Assembly: GCA_900540935.1 (NCBI GenBank)
Contig: UQHW01000009.1
Span: forward strand, 1-64,000
DNA: 64,000 bases
DNA from: an uncultured Collinsella sp.
GTDB lineage: Bacteria; Actinomycetota; Coriobacteriia; Coriobacteriales; Coriobacteriaceae
Direction: 5' to 3'
Positions 1 through 7,505 of this stretch are shown piece by piece. Position 1 is the first letter of the stretch. Every line of letters starts with the position of its first letter. The translations under genes were made by a program, and so were the position numbers. Below the pieces are notes generated by a model, which saw nothing but the letters and a program-made list of their open reading frames with translations, was not told the DNA's origin and made no database searches.

Positions 1-49
1 GCGCATTCGGCGAGATGCGTTTGCGAAAGTGGTTAATTTTAGATTAGCG

Positions 50-340
50 CTAACACAGGCCCGCGGCGCGGCTGGCGGCGAGGCCGGGCAGGTAGGCGAC
101 CCCGAGCCCCGCGGCGCGGGCCCGCCTCACGGCGAGGGACCCTATGTTGCGGAACTGGTCGACGACGACGAGCGTGCCGGCGGGCGCGGAGGCGAACAGC
201 GCGTCGAGCTCGGCCTCCCTGTTGCGGACGGGGGCGCTGTCCAGCACCTCCCCGTCGCGGTCGATCAGGCAGGCCCAGTGCGATGACTTGCCGACGTCCA
301 GGCCGAGCACGGCCGCGGGTCTGGTGGATGGCGCTTTCAC
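50..340 (-). pseudogene. Truncated IS110-family transposase, N-terminal part
   Basis: This is the first 96 residues of a DEDD (RuvC-like) transposase of the IS110 family, normally about 400 residues long. The opening GLDVGKSSHWACLIDRDG carries the first catalytic Asp, and VVVDQFRNIGSLAVRRARAA matches the conserved part of the N-terminal domain. The reading stops at a TAG right after RAAGL, where family members continue towards a GEAKTDARDA-like motif, so the rest of the gene is gone. I chose the GTG at 340 because a GGAAGG Shine-Dalgarno sits about 7 nt upstream; an ATG further out has none. Sequence left of about position 57 is clearly less GC-rich and looks unrelated to the element, so the break is a deletion or rearrangement junction. 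It cannot make a working transposase. Confidence 0.85.
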
Positions 341-572
341 GGTGGTATCCTTCCGGTAGTCGTTCGACCGGATGGCCTCCCCCTCGGCACTCACATTACC
401 AGCCGCGGCACCTGCCCGGCACTTTCCTATCAGCCGTCGGGGGCGGCGCGCCCCGCGCCGGCAGCACCCAACGGGCCCTCTCGGGGCAGGGACGTTCGGC
501 CGTGCGCGGGCGCCCGGTCGGCGGCCCGTTCTGGGCGCGCCTCAATCGTAGCCCGAGACGGTCCCGGGCTGA
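341..572 (-). mobile_element. Non-coding 5' end of the IS110 remnant
   Basis: About 230 bp of very GC-rich, palindrome-rich DNA lies upstream of the transposase start and changes abruptly to a more AT-rich composition near 572. In IS110-group elements the non-coding end upstream of the transposase encodes the bridge RNA that guides recombination (established for IS621). I infer that this stretch is that end, but I did not fold it and the outer boundary is approximate. No coding gene is supported here. Confidence 0.5.
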
Positions 573-922
573 CAATTTCGACTGTAATGGACGTTCCTTT
601 TCTGTCGGCATTCGGGGACACTCCTTGCGGATTTGCGAGTGATTTGCTTGTTTGTCGACGTACGGGTGTTCATTTGTCGACTTCTTGGGCTGTGGTCAAC
701 TGTTGTTTCTGTGGTGGCTGCGGGCATTTGGCTCAAAAGGGCGGGTTGGCCGTCTATGTTTACCTGCGGTTTTGTTGCGGTGCGCATTTTCGGTCAAGCT
801 TTTCGTCAAGTGTTTGGTCAGCATCTGGTTTGCAGTCGGAGGCCTATTTTGTCCGCGCTGGTCGTGGCTGCCCACCCTCCTCGTAAGCTCAAATTGAGGT
901 CCATCAGTTTGAGGAGGATGCC
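573..922. other. Intergenic stretch without a recognisable gene
   Basis: GT-rich on the plus strand. A direct repeat TTGTCGAC occurs at 652-659 and 674-681. Short open frames overlap each other on both strands without ribosome binding sites or family resemblance. The only clear signal is the strong AGGAGG just before the gene at 923. Confidence 0.6.
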
Positions 923-1630
923 ATGACTGACCACGCTTTTGACCGAGCAGAGCTGGCTGAAGCCGTCGGCAACGATATTGCCGACATGGCCCATTTTTGG
1001 ATGCTGCGGAAGTTTCAATTCCTGGAGCCGGCGCGCGAACAGTTCGAGGTCATTGTCGACCCGTGGCTCAGCTATTGCACCGAGCCTTCGCAAAACGAAA
1101 TCATGGCCTACAACATGGCATTTACCGATTGGGTGCTCTTCGAGCGCCCCTATCGCCATGGCAAGACGCTGCTCGAGCTGTATGTTGACGAGCCGCCGGC
1201 ATCGCTTTCGCCTGCCTCGCTCAAGCGGCTCGAGCAGGTACGCGACACGCAGTATTTCTCGCGCTTTGGCATTTTGGACAAGGATCCTGTGAACGGCATG
1301 GTTGCGCTGAAGGATACGCGCGCCGACCGTCGCTTTGATGTCTACGACCCGCATATCGTGCAAAAGGAGCATTGGAGCGACGGCGCGATTGCGGTGCGCC
1401 TCGCCTGCGTCGACGATGTCTGGCTGACGGCGGGACAACTCTATCTGTATGACATCGCACGCCTGAGTGACACGGCGGTCGATGGGCCTGGTGCGGTGCA
1501 TCCGGAGGACCTGCAGGATGGTTTTGACACCTCGTGCATCAGTTTCTTCTTGCGTCTGGTCCGCGACATCATGGGCGCCCAGGGGCGCTACGTAAAGTCC
1601 CTCAACATCTATGAGCAGGAGTGGGAGTAG
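923..1630 (+). CDS. Conserved hypothetical protein (235 aa)
   Basis: A 235-residue soluble, acidic protein with no signal peptide or membrane segment. The ATG at 923 follows a strong GAGGAGG at a good distance. I do not recognise a named family with certainty. The central pattern (FTDWVLFERPYRHGKTLLEL, then a Phe-Gly-Ile-Leu strand, a Met-Val-Ala-Leu-Lys-Asp strand and a Tyr-Asp-Pro-His strand) resembles the uncharacterised domain often found before SEC-C zinc motifs, but no SEC-C cysteines follow here. It stands alone between the IS remnant and a 57-bp palindromic repeat, with no obvious operon partner. No function is assigned. Confidence 0.82.
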   Translation: MTDHAFDRAELAEAVGNDIADMAHFWMLRKFQFLEPAREQFEVIVDPWLSYCTEPSQNEIMAYNMAFTDWVLFERPYRHGKTLLELYVDEPPASLSPASLKRLEQVRDTQYFSRFGILDKDPVNGMVALKDTRADRRFDVYDPHIVQKEHWSDGAIAVRLACVDDVWLTAGQLYLYDIARLSDTAVDGPGAVHPEDLQDGFDTSCISFFLRLVRDIMGAQGRYVKSLNIYEQEWE

Positions 1631-1666
1631 GGGATGTGACTGGCGTCGCCCTGCTGCCCTGACTTT

Positions 1667-1723
1667 GTCTCAATCTGTAACGTTTGGCGGCTGTTTGGGC
1701 CCGTAACTGTTACAGATCGAGAC
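1667..1723 (+). repeat. 57-bp palindromic repeat, family A copy 1
   Basis: Left arm GTCTCAATCTGTAAC (1667-1681), 27-nt centre, right arm GTTACAGATCGAGAC (1709-1723). The arms are near-perfect inverted repeats. Copies of exactly the same length and orientation lie at 7246, 7326, 7407 and 10905. There is no T-tract as in a classical terminator. Confidence 0.9.
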
Positions 1724-1874
1724 ATTCCCCTGATGTTGCTGGGGTGGGACTGCAACGTATTCCGTCCCCCCCACATCCCCTCTTCCCTCCGTTAACCGAT
1801 ATGTCCGCAGCAATCCTGCCGCGCTGAATAATAATGGACAGATGTTCAAGTTTTCTGAGGGGGAGGAGCTCGAT

Positions 1875-3245
1875 ATGGCGTCTGCCGATCGTTCTACGTT
1901 GTTTATCAATGCGACCATTCTGGATGGTTCGGGGCATATGGAGCCGCAACCCGATATGGCCGTGGCCGTTGAGCGCGGTGTCATCACGTGGATGGGGCCG
2001 AGTGCTGTGGCGCAGGCGCCTGCGGGTGCCGAGGTTATCGACCTGGCAGGTGCGTATCTCATGCCGGGCCTCATCAATATGCATGTGCATCTGTGCGGTT
2101 CGGGCAAGCCGGTTTCGGCGGGCGATGCGGGCGCGCTGATGAAGAAGCTCGATAATCCCGTGGGGCGCGCCATCGTGCGCTATATTCTTAAGGGCAGCGC
2201 CCAACAACAACTGGCAAGTGGCGTGACCACGGTGCGCGGCGCGGGCGACCCGCTGTTTGCCGATCTTGCCGTGCGCGATGCTATCGATGCCGGCAAGTAT
2301 CAAGGTCCTCGCCTGGTGGCGCCGGGAACGGGTGTCACGGTGCCGGGCGGCCATGGTGCGGGTTTGTTCGCCCAGGTGGCCAACAGTCCCGCCGAAGCGG
2401 CCGAGCAGGTGCGCGACCTGTATGCGCGCGGTGCCGATGTCATCAAGCTGTTCGTGACGGGCGGCGTGTTCGACGCTACCGAGGTGGGCGAGCCGGGCGT
2501 GCTGCGCATGCCGGTCGAGGTTGCCGCGGCGGCGTGCAAGGCGGCGCACGAGGTGGGCCTGCCGGTTATGGCCCATGTCGAGAGCACCGAAGGCGTGAAG
2601 GCTGCGCTTCAGGCCGGCGTCGATACGATCGAGCACGGCGCTCCGTTGACGCCCGAGATCATGGAACTGTACCGTGGCGCCGCGGGCACGCAGCTCGAGG
2701 GGCGTGCGCCCAGCGTTACCTGCACTATCAGCCCGGCGCTGCCGTTTGTATTGCTCGACCCGGAAAAGACCCATTCGACCGATACACAAAAGAAGAACGG
2801 TGACATCGTGTGCTCGGGCATCATCGAGAGCGCCCGTGCCGCACTGGAAGCTGGCGTTAAGGTGGGCCTTGGCACGGACTCAAGCTGCCCGTTCGTGACG
2901 CAGTATGACATGTGGCGCGAGGTCGCCTATTTTGCCAAGTATGTCGGCGTGAGCAACGCCTTCGCACTGCATACAGCCACGCAGGGTAATGCCGAGCTGC
3001 TGGGGCTGGGCGGCGATACTGGCACGATCGAGTGCGGCAAGGCCGCCGATATCCTGGTGACGCGCAAGAATCCGCTCGATGACCTGTGCGCACTGCGTGA
3101 GCCGATGCACGTGATGTGCCGTGGTGATCTGGTGCGCAAACTCAAGGTGAAGCGTATTCCCGAGGTGGACGCCGAGCTCGACACGATTATGGCCATGCCT
3201 GCCGAGGCGTTGGCCGAGGAGCTTGCCCGCGACGGCGTGGCGTAA
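1875..3245 (+). CDS. Amidohydrolase family metal-dependent hydrolase
   Basis: A 456-residue cytosolic TIM-barrel hydrolase of the imidazolonepropionase/Xaa-Pro dipeptidase-like amidohydrolase group. The metal site is visible: HxH at residues 70-72 (MHVHL), Lys191 in KLFVTGG (probably the bridging carboxylated Lys), His234 in AHVES, His254 in IEHG and Asp335 in GTDSS. The N- and C-terminal parts supply the small beta-sandwich domain typical of the family (AADILV near the end). I start at the ATG at 1875 because GGAGGAG lies 6 nt upstream; an upstream ATG at 1842 has no such site. The substrate cannot be read from the sequence; dipeptidase or amidase activity on small cyclic or acylated amino acid derivatives is typical of relatives. 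It is monocistronic and ends before a strong terminator. Confidence 0.9.
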   Translation: MASADRSTLFINATILDGSGHMEPQPDMAVAVERGVITWMGPSAVAQAPAGAEVIDLAGAYLMPGLINMHVHLCGSGKPVSAGDAGALMKKLDNPVGRAIVRYILKGSAQQQLASGVTTVRGAGDPLFADLAVRDAIDAGKYQGPRLVAPGTGVTVPGGHGAGLFAQVANSPAEAAEQVRDLYARGADVIKLFVTGGVFDATEVGEPGVLRMPVEVAAAACKAAHEVGLPVMAHVESTEGVKAALQAGVDTIEHGAPLTPEIMELYRGAAGTQLEGRAPSVTCTISPALPFVLLDPEKTHSTDTQKKNGDIVCSGIIESARAALEAGVKVGLGTDSSCPFVTQYDMWREVAYFAKYVGVSNAFALHTATQGNAELLGLGGDTGTIECGKAADILVTRKNPLDDLCALREPMHVMCRGDLVRKLKVKRIPEVDAELDTIMAMPAEALAEELARDGVA

Positions 3246-3295
3246 GCGCGCGATATGGCGATGCGACAAGGGGGCAATCCTTTTGTCATAATTAG

Positions 3296-3335
3296 AAAAA
3301 GCCGAGGTCTCAACACGAGGCCTCGGCTTTTATTT
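3296..3335 (+). terminator. Bidirectional rho-independent terminator
   Basis: A-tract, then a GCCGAGG...CCTCGGC stem (3301-3307 with 3321-3327) and the T-rich run TTTTATTTT. It serves the amidohydrolase and probably also the converging membrane protein gene. Confidence 0.9.
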
Positions 3336-3353
3336 TGTCCCATGGTATGGCGG

Positions 3354-3827
3354 CTAGGAGCGGGTTTCCATCTTGGCGTGGCACTTGGGGCAGGTGACGC
3401 GGATCTTGCCTTTGCCCTTGGGGACGGAGAGCATCTGGCCGCAGTTGGGGCACTTGAGGTATGCCGTGGTTTTGCGACCCTTCCACATCTTCTTGGCCGT
3501 GCGCTTGGCACGCTCAAAGTCTTCCTTGCTCGTTCCAGCTGAGCGCGAGGTGCTTGCCGCCGCAGTTCCACCGCCCAAGCTGGCGACGAACTTGCCCAAG
3601 CCGGGAACGTTCGCGGTCGCGGCGACAAAGGCAGCGTTTTCCTTGCGACGTGCATCGATATTTTTGGACAGGCCGCGCAGCACGCCAATCACGATGACGG
3701 CGATGGCGATCCAGCTGAGCCACTGGATGCGGGCTATCGATCCGATCATCGCGATGACGATGCCGGCAAAACCCATCACGATGGTGAGTTCGTCGGCGCC
3801 ATTGCGACCCTTCATAAAGTCATTCAT
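3354..3827 (-). CDS. Small membrane protein with C-terminal zinc ribbon
   Basis: A 157-residue protein with two adjacent hydrophobic helices near the N-terminus (about residues 18-55), a basic linker and a C-terminal zinc ribbon with two CPxC knuckles (CPNCGQ and CPKCHA, about residues 128-152). The ribbon is followed only by METRS. Start chosen at the ATG at 3827, preceded by AAAGG. Architecture suggests a membrane-anchored protein whose cytosolic zinc ribbon contacts protein or nucleic acid; the family is known only as uncharacterised. It converges on the amidohydrolase across a shared terminator. Confidence 0.8.
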   Translation of the reverse strand: MNDFMKGRNGADELTIVMGFAGIVIAMIGSIARIQWLSWIAIAVIVIGVLRGLSKNIDARRKENAAFVAATANVPGLGKFVASLGGGTAAASTSRSAGTSKEDFERAKRTAKKMWKGRKTTAYLKCPNCGQMLSVPKGKGKIRVTCPKCHAKMETRS

Positions 3828-3882
3828 GCAAATTGCCTTTCGTTCGATATGCTGCACGCCTTTATACCCGATTTAGAGCAAG

Positions 3883-3963
3883 GGGGACAGGTTAATCTGC
3901 ACCAATGTGGTGCAAACATACCTGTCCCCGGAATACCAAGACGGTGCAAACGTACCTGTCCCC
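3883..3963. repeat. GGTGCAAAC...CCTGTCCCC palindrome, family E
   Basis: A 21-nt arm beginning GGGGACAGGT (3883-3903) pairs imperfectly with a 21-nt arm ending CCTGTCCCC (3909-3929). A second copy of the right arm alone follows at 3943-3963, differing at one base. A related shorter hairpin lies at 14875-14903. Located between a convergent gene and csoR; role unknown. Confidence 0.8.
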
Positions 3964-3973
3964 AATGCCCCAA

Positions 3974-4246
3974 TTACTTGGAGAGTTTGTCGACGACGCG
4001 TTCGATTTCGGCGAGTTTGGCGGCTTTGAGGTCTTCGTCGCCCGATTCGATTGCCGAAGTCACGCAGCCCTCGATATGCGCCTTGAGCACGTCGGCGTTA
4101 ATGCGCGCGAGGAGCGCCTGTGTGGCCATGAGCTGCGTGGAGATATCGACGCAGTAGCGGTCCTCCTCGACCATCCGCAGGATGCCGTCGATCTGACCGC
4201 GTGCCGTCTTGAGCATGCGGGTCACCGATTTGTGGTCTGCCATCAT
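3974..4246 (-). CDS. csoR: CsoR-family copper-sensing transcriptional repressor
   Basis: A 90-residue all-helical DUF156/CsoR protein. The Cu(I) ligand set is complete: Cys32 in YCVDIS and the HxxxC pair His57/Cys61 in AHIEGC, matching the Cys-His-Cys triad of CsoR proper rather than the persulfide or formaldehyde sensors of the same fold. It would bind operator DNA as apo-protein and release it with copper. It is the last gene of the copA-copZ-csoR set on the minus strand, giving a simple feedback loop through the operator at 7151-7167. A 67-bp hairpin (4291-4357) separates it from copZ, so read-through may be modulated or csoR may have its own promoter. Start at 4246 with AGGA upstream; an alternative Met lies one codon on. 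Confidence 0.93.
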   Translation of the reverse strand: MMADHKSVTRMLKTARGQIDGILRMVEEDRYCVDISTQLMATQALLARINADVLKAHIEGCVTSAIESGDEDLKAAKLAEIERVVDKLSK

Positions 4247-4290
4247 GGCGGGTCCTCGTTTCTGGTCGATCTTCCGGATGCCCCCCTGTC

Positions 4291-4357
4291 AGTTGCGGTG
4301 AAATACGGACTGTTTAAGGGCCTAGGGCGGCTCAACAGTCCGTATTTCACCGCAACT
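4291..4357. repeat. 67-bp palindromic repeat, family B copy 1
   Basis: A perfect 24-bp inverted repeat: the arm at 4291-4314 begins AGTTGCGGTGAAATA and the arm at 4334-4357 is its exact complement, with a 19-nt centre. Other copies, also 67 bp, lie at 38386-38452 and 49425-49491. Placed between copZ and csoR in the copper operon. Confidence 0.93.
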
Positions 4358-4380
4358 TCTGAGGGGGCAGGTGGCGCCTG

Positions 4381-4602
4381 CTACGCGGCGGTTACGGACA
4401 GGGCATGGAATTTCTCGCCGGCGCCCTCGACGGCGGCGGCGAGCTGCTCGGCGGTTACGGTGTCGGCGCACTCCACCTGGACAGTCTGGGTCTCGTGATC
4501 GGCGTCGGCATCGGTCACGCCGACCACGTTGAGCAACGCGGTCTCGACGGTGGCATCGCAATGGCCGCACATAAGGCCGGAAGTCTTAATTGTGAAACGC
4601 AT
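4381..4602 (-). CDS. copZ: Heavy-metal-associated domain protein (CopZ-like copper chaperone)
   Basis: A 73-residue single HMA domain with the Cu(I)-binding GLMCGHC motif (Cys12 and Cys15), the usual beta-alpha-beta-beta-alpha-beta length and an acidic surface. It would carry Cu(I) to the P-type ATPase encoded just upstream. The ATG at 4602 has AGAGGA about 6 nt upstream. A longer open reading to 4713 exists only because the composite hairpin repeat at 4632-4716 happens to be open in that frame; an equivalent peptide appears in the second copy of the repeat at 61.7 kb, so it is not part of the protein. Cognate partner: CopA (4750-7092). Confidence 0.9.
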   Translation of the reverse strand: MRFTIKTSGLMCGHCDATVETALLNVVGVTDADADHETQTVQVECADTVTAEQLAAAVEGAGEKFHALSVTAA

Positions 4603-4631
4603 GGGTATTCCTCTCTGTTGTGTCGGCTTTC

Positions 4632-4716
4632 CCAGGCACCCGACCTTGACCTTCAAACCGTCGCTCGCGTACCAAAGTACGCGTCGCTCCTCTTTCAGGT
4701 CAATCTCGGGCACTTG
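4632..4716. repeat. Composite hairpin repeat, family F copy 1
   Basis: The conserved core at about 4652-4696 contains CGCGTACCAAAGTACGCG, a short perfect hairpin, flanked by CAAACCGTCGCT and CGCTCCTCTTTC. An outer imperfect 20-bp stem pairs CCAGGCACCCGA (4632 on) with TCGGGCACTTGG (ending 4716). The second copy, with a different outer stem but the same core, is at 61631-61735. It sits between copA and copZ. Confidence 0.8.
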
Positions 4717-4749
4717 GAAAACCCGTTCTAAATGGACTTAATGGTGAGC

Positions 4750-7092
4750 CTATTTTGCCACTTTAGGCTTAAAGGATTTCAAACGCAGGGCATTGGACAC
4801 GACGCACACGCTCGACAGGCTCATGGCCGCGGCGCCAAACATCGGCGAGAGTTGCCATCCGGTGAGCGGGAAGAACACGCCCGCCGCCAGCGGAATGCCG
4901 ATGCCGTTGTAGAACAGTGCCCAGAACAGGTCCTGCTTGATGTTGCGGATCGTGGCGCGCGAAAGCTCGATGGCGCGGGCGACGTCCATGAGGTCGCTGC
5001 GCATGAGCACCACATCTGCCCCTTCTTTGGCGATGTCGGCGCCGGTGCCGATGGCAAGGCCCACGTCGGCGCGCGCTAGGGCGGGGGAGTCATTGATGCC
5101 GTCGCCCACCATGGCGACCTTGCCGCCCGCATCCTGCAGTTCGCGCACGTGGCGTTCCTTGTCGGCGGGGAGGACGTCGGCGATGACCTGTTCGCTGCTC
5201 AGCCCCACGCGGCGGGCGATGGCCTCGGCCGTCACGCGGTTGTCGCCGGTGAGCATGCGCACGTCGACGCCAAGCGAGCGCAGTGCGGCGATGGCCCCGG
5301 CGCTCGTCTCCTTGACCTCGTCAGCCACGGCAATGGTGCCAGCAAGCTCGCCGTTCTTGGCAAAGAACAGCGGCGTCTTGCCTTCGACGGCAAATTGCTC
5401 GGCAAGACCCGCGGGCACGGTAACGCCCAACTCGTCCATCAGGCGCATATTGCCGGCGGCAATGGCGTTTTGCCCCTCGCGTGCCGTAACGCCTCGCCCG
5501 GGCACGGCAGTAAAGTCCTCGACCATGCGCGCGACGATCCCGCGTGTCTCACACTCGGCCATAATCGCCTCGGCCAGCGGGTGCTCGCTCGAGCGCTCCA
5601 ACGCGGCGGCCAACTTGAGCAGCGCCTTTTCGCTCATGGCGGGCGAGCCGTCAGCGCGCGTGGCTACCACGATATCGGTCACGGCAGGCTTGCCGCGGGT
5701 GACCGTGCCCGTCTTATCGAGCACCACGGTGCCCACGCTGCGCAGGTTCTCCAGCGCCTCGGCGCTCTTAAACAGAATGCCCATCTCGGCGCCCTTGCCG
5801 GTGCCGACCATAATGGCGACGGGCGTGGCCAGGCCCAGCGCGCACGGGCAGCTGATCGCCAGCACAGCGACGGCGGAGGTGAGCGCCTCATTCACGTCGC
5901 TGGTCAGTGCCATCCACACCACAAAGGTCACGGCCGAGATCACGAATACCACAGGCACGAACACGCCGGCGACCTTGTCGGCCAGTCGAGCAATGGGTGC
6001 CTTGGTGGCGTTGGCGTCCTCGACGAGCTGGATAATCTTGGCGAGCGACGTGTCAGCGCCCACACGCGTAGCGCGGAAGGTAAACGATCCGGTGCGGTTG
6101 ACGGTGGCGGCGTTGACGGTGGCGCCGGCGGTCTTCTCCACGGGGATGGACTCGCCGGTCAGTGCGCTTTCGTCCACGGCCGAAGCGCCCTCGAGTACCA
6201 CGCCGTCGACAGGGATGGACTCGCCGGGGCGCACACGCAGCACCTGGCCGGGCAGAATGGCATCGACATCGACGGTGGTCTCGGTACCGTCGACGGCCAC
6301 GACGGTCGCGGTCTTGGGCGCCAGGTCAATGAGCGCCTCGATGGCGCCGCCAGTCTTGGATTTGCTGCGTGTCTCGAGATATTTGCCTACGGTGACGAGC
6401 GACAAGATCGTGCCGGCGCTCTCAAAATACAGGTTGTCCATGCTCGTCATCATGGCCTCGTGGACCTGACCCGCGGCTAGCTGGTCGGCCATGATGAACA
6501 TGGCGTAGAGCGACCAGGCGATGGACGCGGTGGCGCCCACGGCAATAAGGGCGTCCATGGTAGGCGCGCCGTGCGTAAGCGATTTAAACCCGTTGATAAA
6601 GTATGCGTCGTTGACGTAGACGATGGGAATGAGCAGGACGAGCTCGGTGAGCGCGAGCGTCATGCTGTGGGTGTGGTCGGTGAAGACGCCGGGCAGTGGC
6701 CAACCGAGCATGTGCCCCATGCCTATGTAGAACAGTGGGATGAGGAAGATGATCGAGATGATGAGGCGGGTGCGCATGGCAGAGGCGGCGGCCTCCAACT
6801 TTTTGGTCGGCGACTCCATATGGGCGGCGCCGGACCTGGCTTGCGCGTTGCCGTTTGAGTTGGCGGCATCGGTGCCCGTGCTAACGGGCGAGGCCGAATA
6901 ACCCGCGCGATCGACGGCGGTACAGATGTCGTCGGGGGAGACCTGCGCGGGGTCGTAGTCGACCAGCATGGAGCCGGCGAGCAGGTTGACCGCGACGCTT
7001 TGGACGCCGTCGAGCTTGCTCACGGCACGGTCCACGTGCGCCTGGCAGGCGGCGCACGTCATGCCGCCCACATCGAACTTATCTTGAGCCAT
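4750..7092 (-). CDS. copA: Copper-exporting P1B-type ATPase
   Basis: A 780-residue P1B ATPase that pumps Cu(I) out across the membrane. In order: one N-terminal HMA domain with GGMTCAAC (Cys13, Cys16), a polar linker, membrane helices, the actuator TGES motif, the ion-path CPC in AISCPCALGLATP, the phosphorylated DKTGTVTRGKP, the nucleotide-binding region with SSEHPLAEAI (the conserved HP), MLTGDN and the hinge VGDGINDSPALARAD, then two C-terminal helices with YN and MSxSS (SLSSVCVVSN), the Cu(I)-specific signature. Start at the ATG at 7092 with GGAGA upstream; an upstream in-frame Met at 7134 lies inside the promoter. It heads the copper operon; the promoter carries a CsoR-type operator. Confidence 0.96.
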   Translation of the reverse strand: MAQDKFDVGGMTCAACQAHVDRAVSKLDGVQSVAVNLLAGSMLVDYDPAQVSPDDICTAVDRAGYSASPVSTGTDAANSNGNAQARSGAAHMESPTKKLEAAASAMRTRLIISIIFLIPLFYIGMGHMLGWPLPGVFTDHTHSMTLALTELVLLIPIVYVNDAYFINGFKSLTHGAPTMDALIAVGATASIAWSLYAMFIMADQLAAGQVHEAMMTSMDNLYFESAGTILSLVTVGKYLETRSKSKTGGAIEALIDLAPKTATVVAVDGTETTVDVDAILPGQVLRVRPGESIPVDGVVLEGASAVDESALTGESIPVEKTAGATVNAATVNRTGSFTFRATRVGADTSLAKIIQLVEDANATKAPIARLADKVAGVFVPVVFVISAVTFVVWMALTSDVNEALTSAVAVLAISCPCALGLATPVAIMVGTGKGAEMGILFKSAEALENLRSVGTVVLDKTGTVTRGKPAVTDIVVATRADGSPAMSEKALLKLAAALERSSEHPLAEAIMAECETRGIVARMVEDFTAVPGRGVTAREGQNAIAAGNMRLMDELGVTVPAGLAEQFAVEGKTPLFFAKNGELAGTIAVADEVKETSAGAIAALRSLGVDVRMLTGDNRVTAEAIARRVGLSSEQVIADVLPADKERHVRELQDAGGKVAMVGDGINDSPALARADVGLAIGTGADIAKEGADVVLMRSDLMDVARAIELSRATIRNIKQDLFWALFYNGIGIPLAAGVFFPLTGWQLSPMFGAAAMSLSSVCVVSNALRLKSFKPKVAK

Positions 7093-7139
7093 GGCTTCTC
7101 CTTTCTGTGGCGTAGTGTCGGAAATGTTAACCATCCGAT

Positions 7140-7170
7140 ACTATACACCCATACCCCCTGGTGGTGTCCA
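7140..7170 (-). promoter_or_regulatory. copA promoter with CsoR-type operator
   Basis: On the minus strand a TGGACA (-35, 7165-7170) and TATAGT (-10, 7140-7145) are separated by 19 nt. The GC-rich dyad ATACCCCCTGGTGGTGT (7151-7167, plus strand) fills that spacer. CsoR operators in other bacteria have this ATACCCC...GGGGTAT form, so repression by occlusion and release by copper is the likely control. Assignment is by pattern only. Confidence 0.75.
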
Positions 7171-7245
7171 GTGGAGATTGAAATGTATGACATTCTGGTA
7201 TTGGTCGAGGTGATAGCCAGGTCGGCGGACCGTAGCCGGTCTAAT

Positions 7246-7463
7246 GTCTCAATCTGTAACAACTAGACCCGTTTTTGTCGAGTAACTGTTACAGATCGAG
7301 ACATTACATCGAGCCACAACTTAACGTCTCAACCTGTAACGCCTAAGGACCGTTTTTCCTGCTAGATGTTACAGATCGAGACAAACCGTCCGCGGTCAAC
7401 TCAAATGTCTTGATTTGTAACATCTAGAGAGGTTTTTGACCCCTTACTGTTACAGATCGAGAC
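7246..7463 (+). repeat. Three tandem 57-bp palindromic repeats, family A copies 2-4
   Basis: Copies at 7246-7302, 7326-7382 and 7407-7463, spaced 80 and 81 bp start to start, all in the same orientation. The arms GTCTCAATCTGTAAC and GTTACAGATCGAGAC are preserved, with CCGTTTTT or GGTTTTT in the middle of the 27-nt centre. The spacers are 23-24 nt and unrelated. This fills the 400-bp gap between the copA promoter and the end of the kinase gene; no coding gene is seen there. Confidence 0.93.
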
Positions 7464-7505
7464 AATTGTCGGGGAGGGGTCCCGTCACGGCAAGACGCCC
7501 GCCGC

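Noticed and set aside
587..926. Several overlapping short frames after the IS remnant
   Set aside because: No ribosome sites; compositions are biased (Cys/Phe/Val) as expected from GT-rich non-coding DNA.
4603..4713. N-terminal extension of the copper chaperone
   Set aside because: It is encoded by the family F repeat, and the same peptide appears out of context at 61.7 kb.
7246..7463. Possible short CRISPR array
   Set aside because: The repeated unit is a 57-bp dyad with diverged centre, only three units, and no cas genes; spacers are 23-24 nt.
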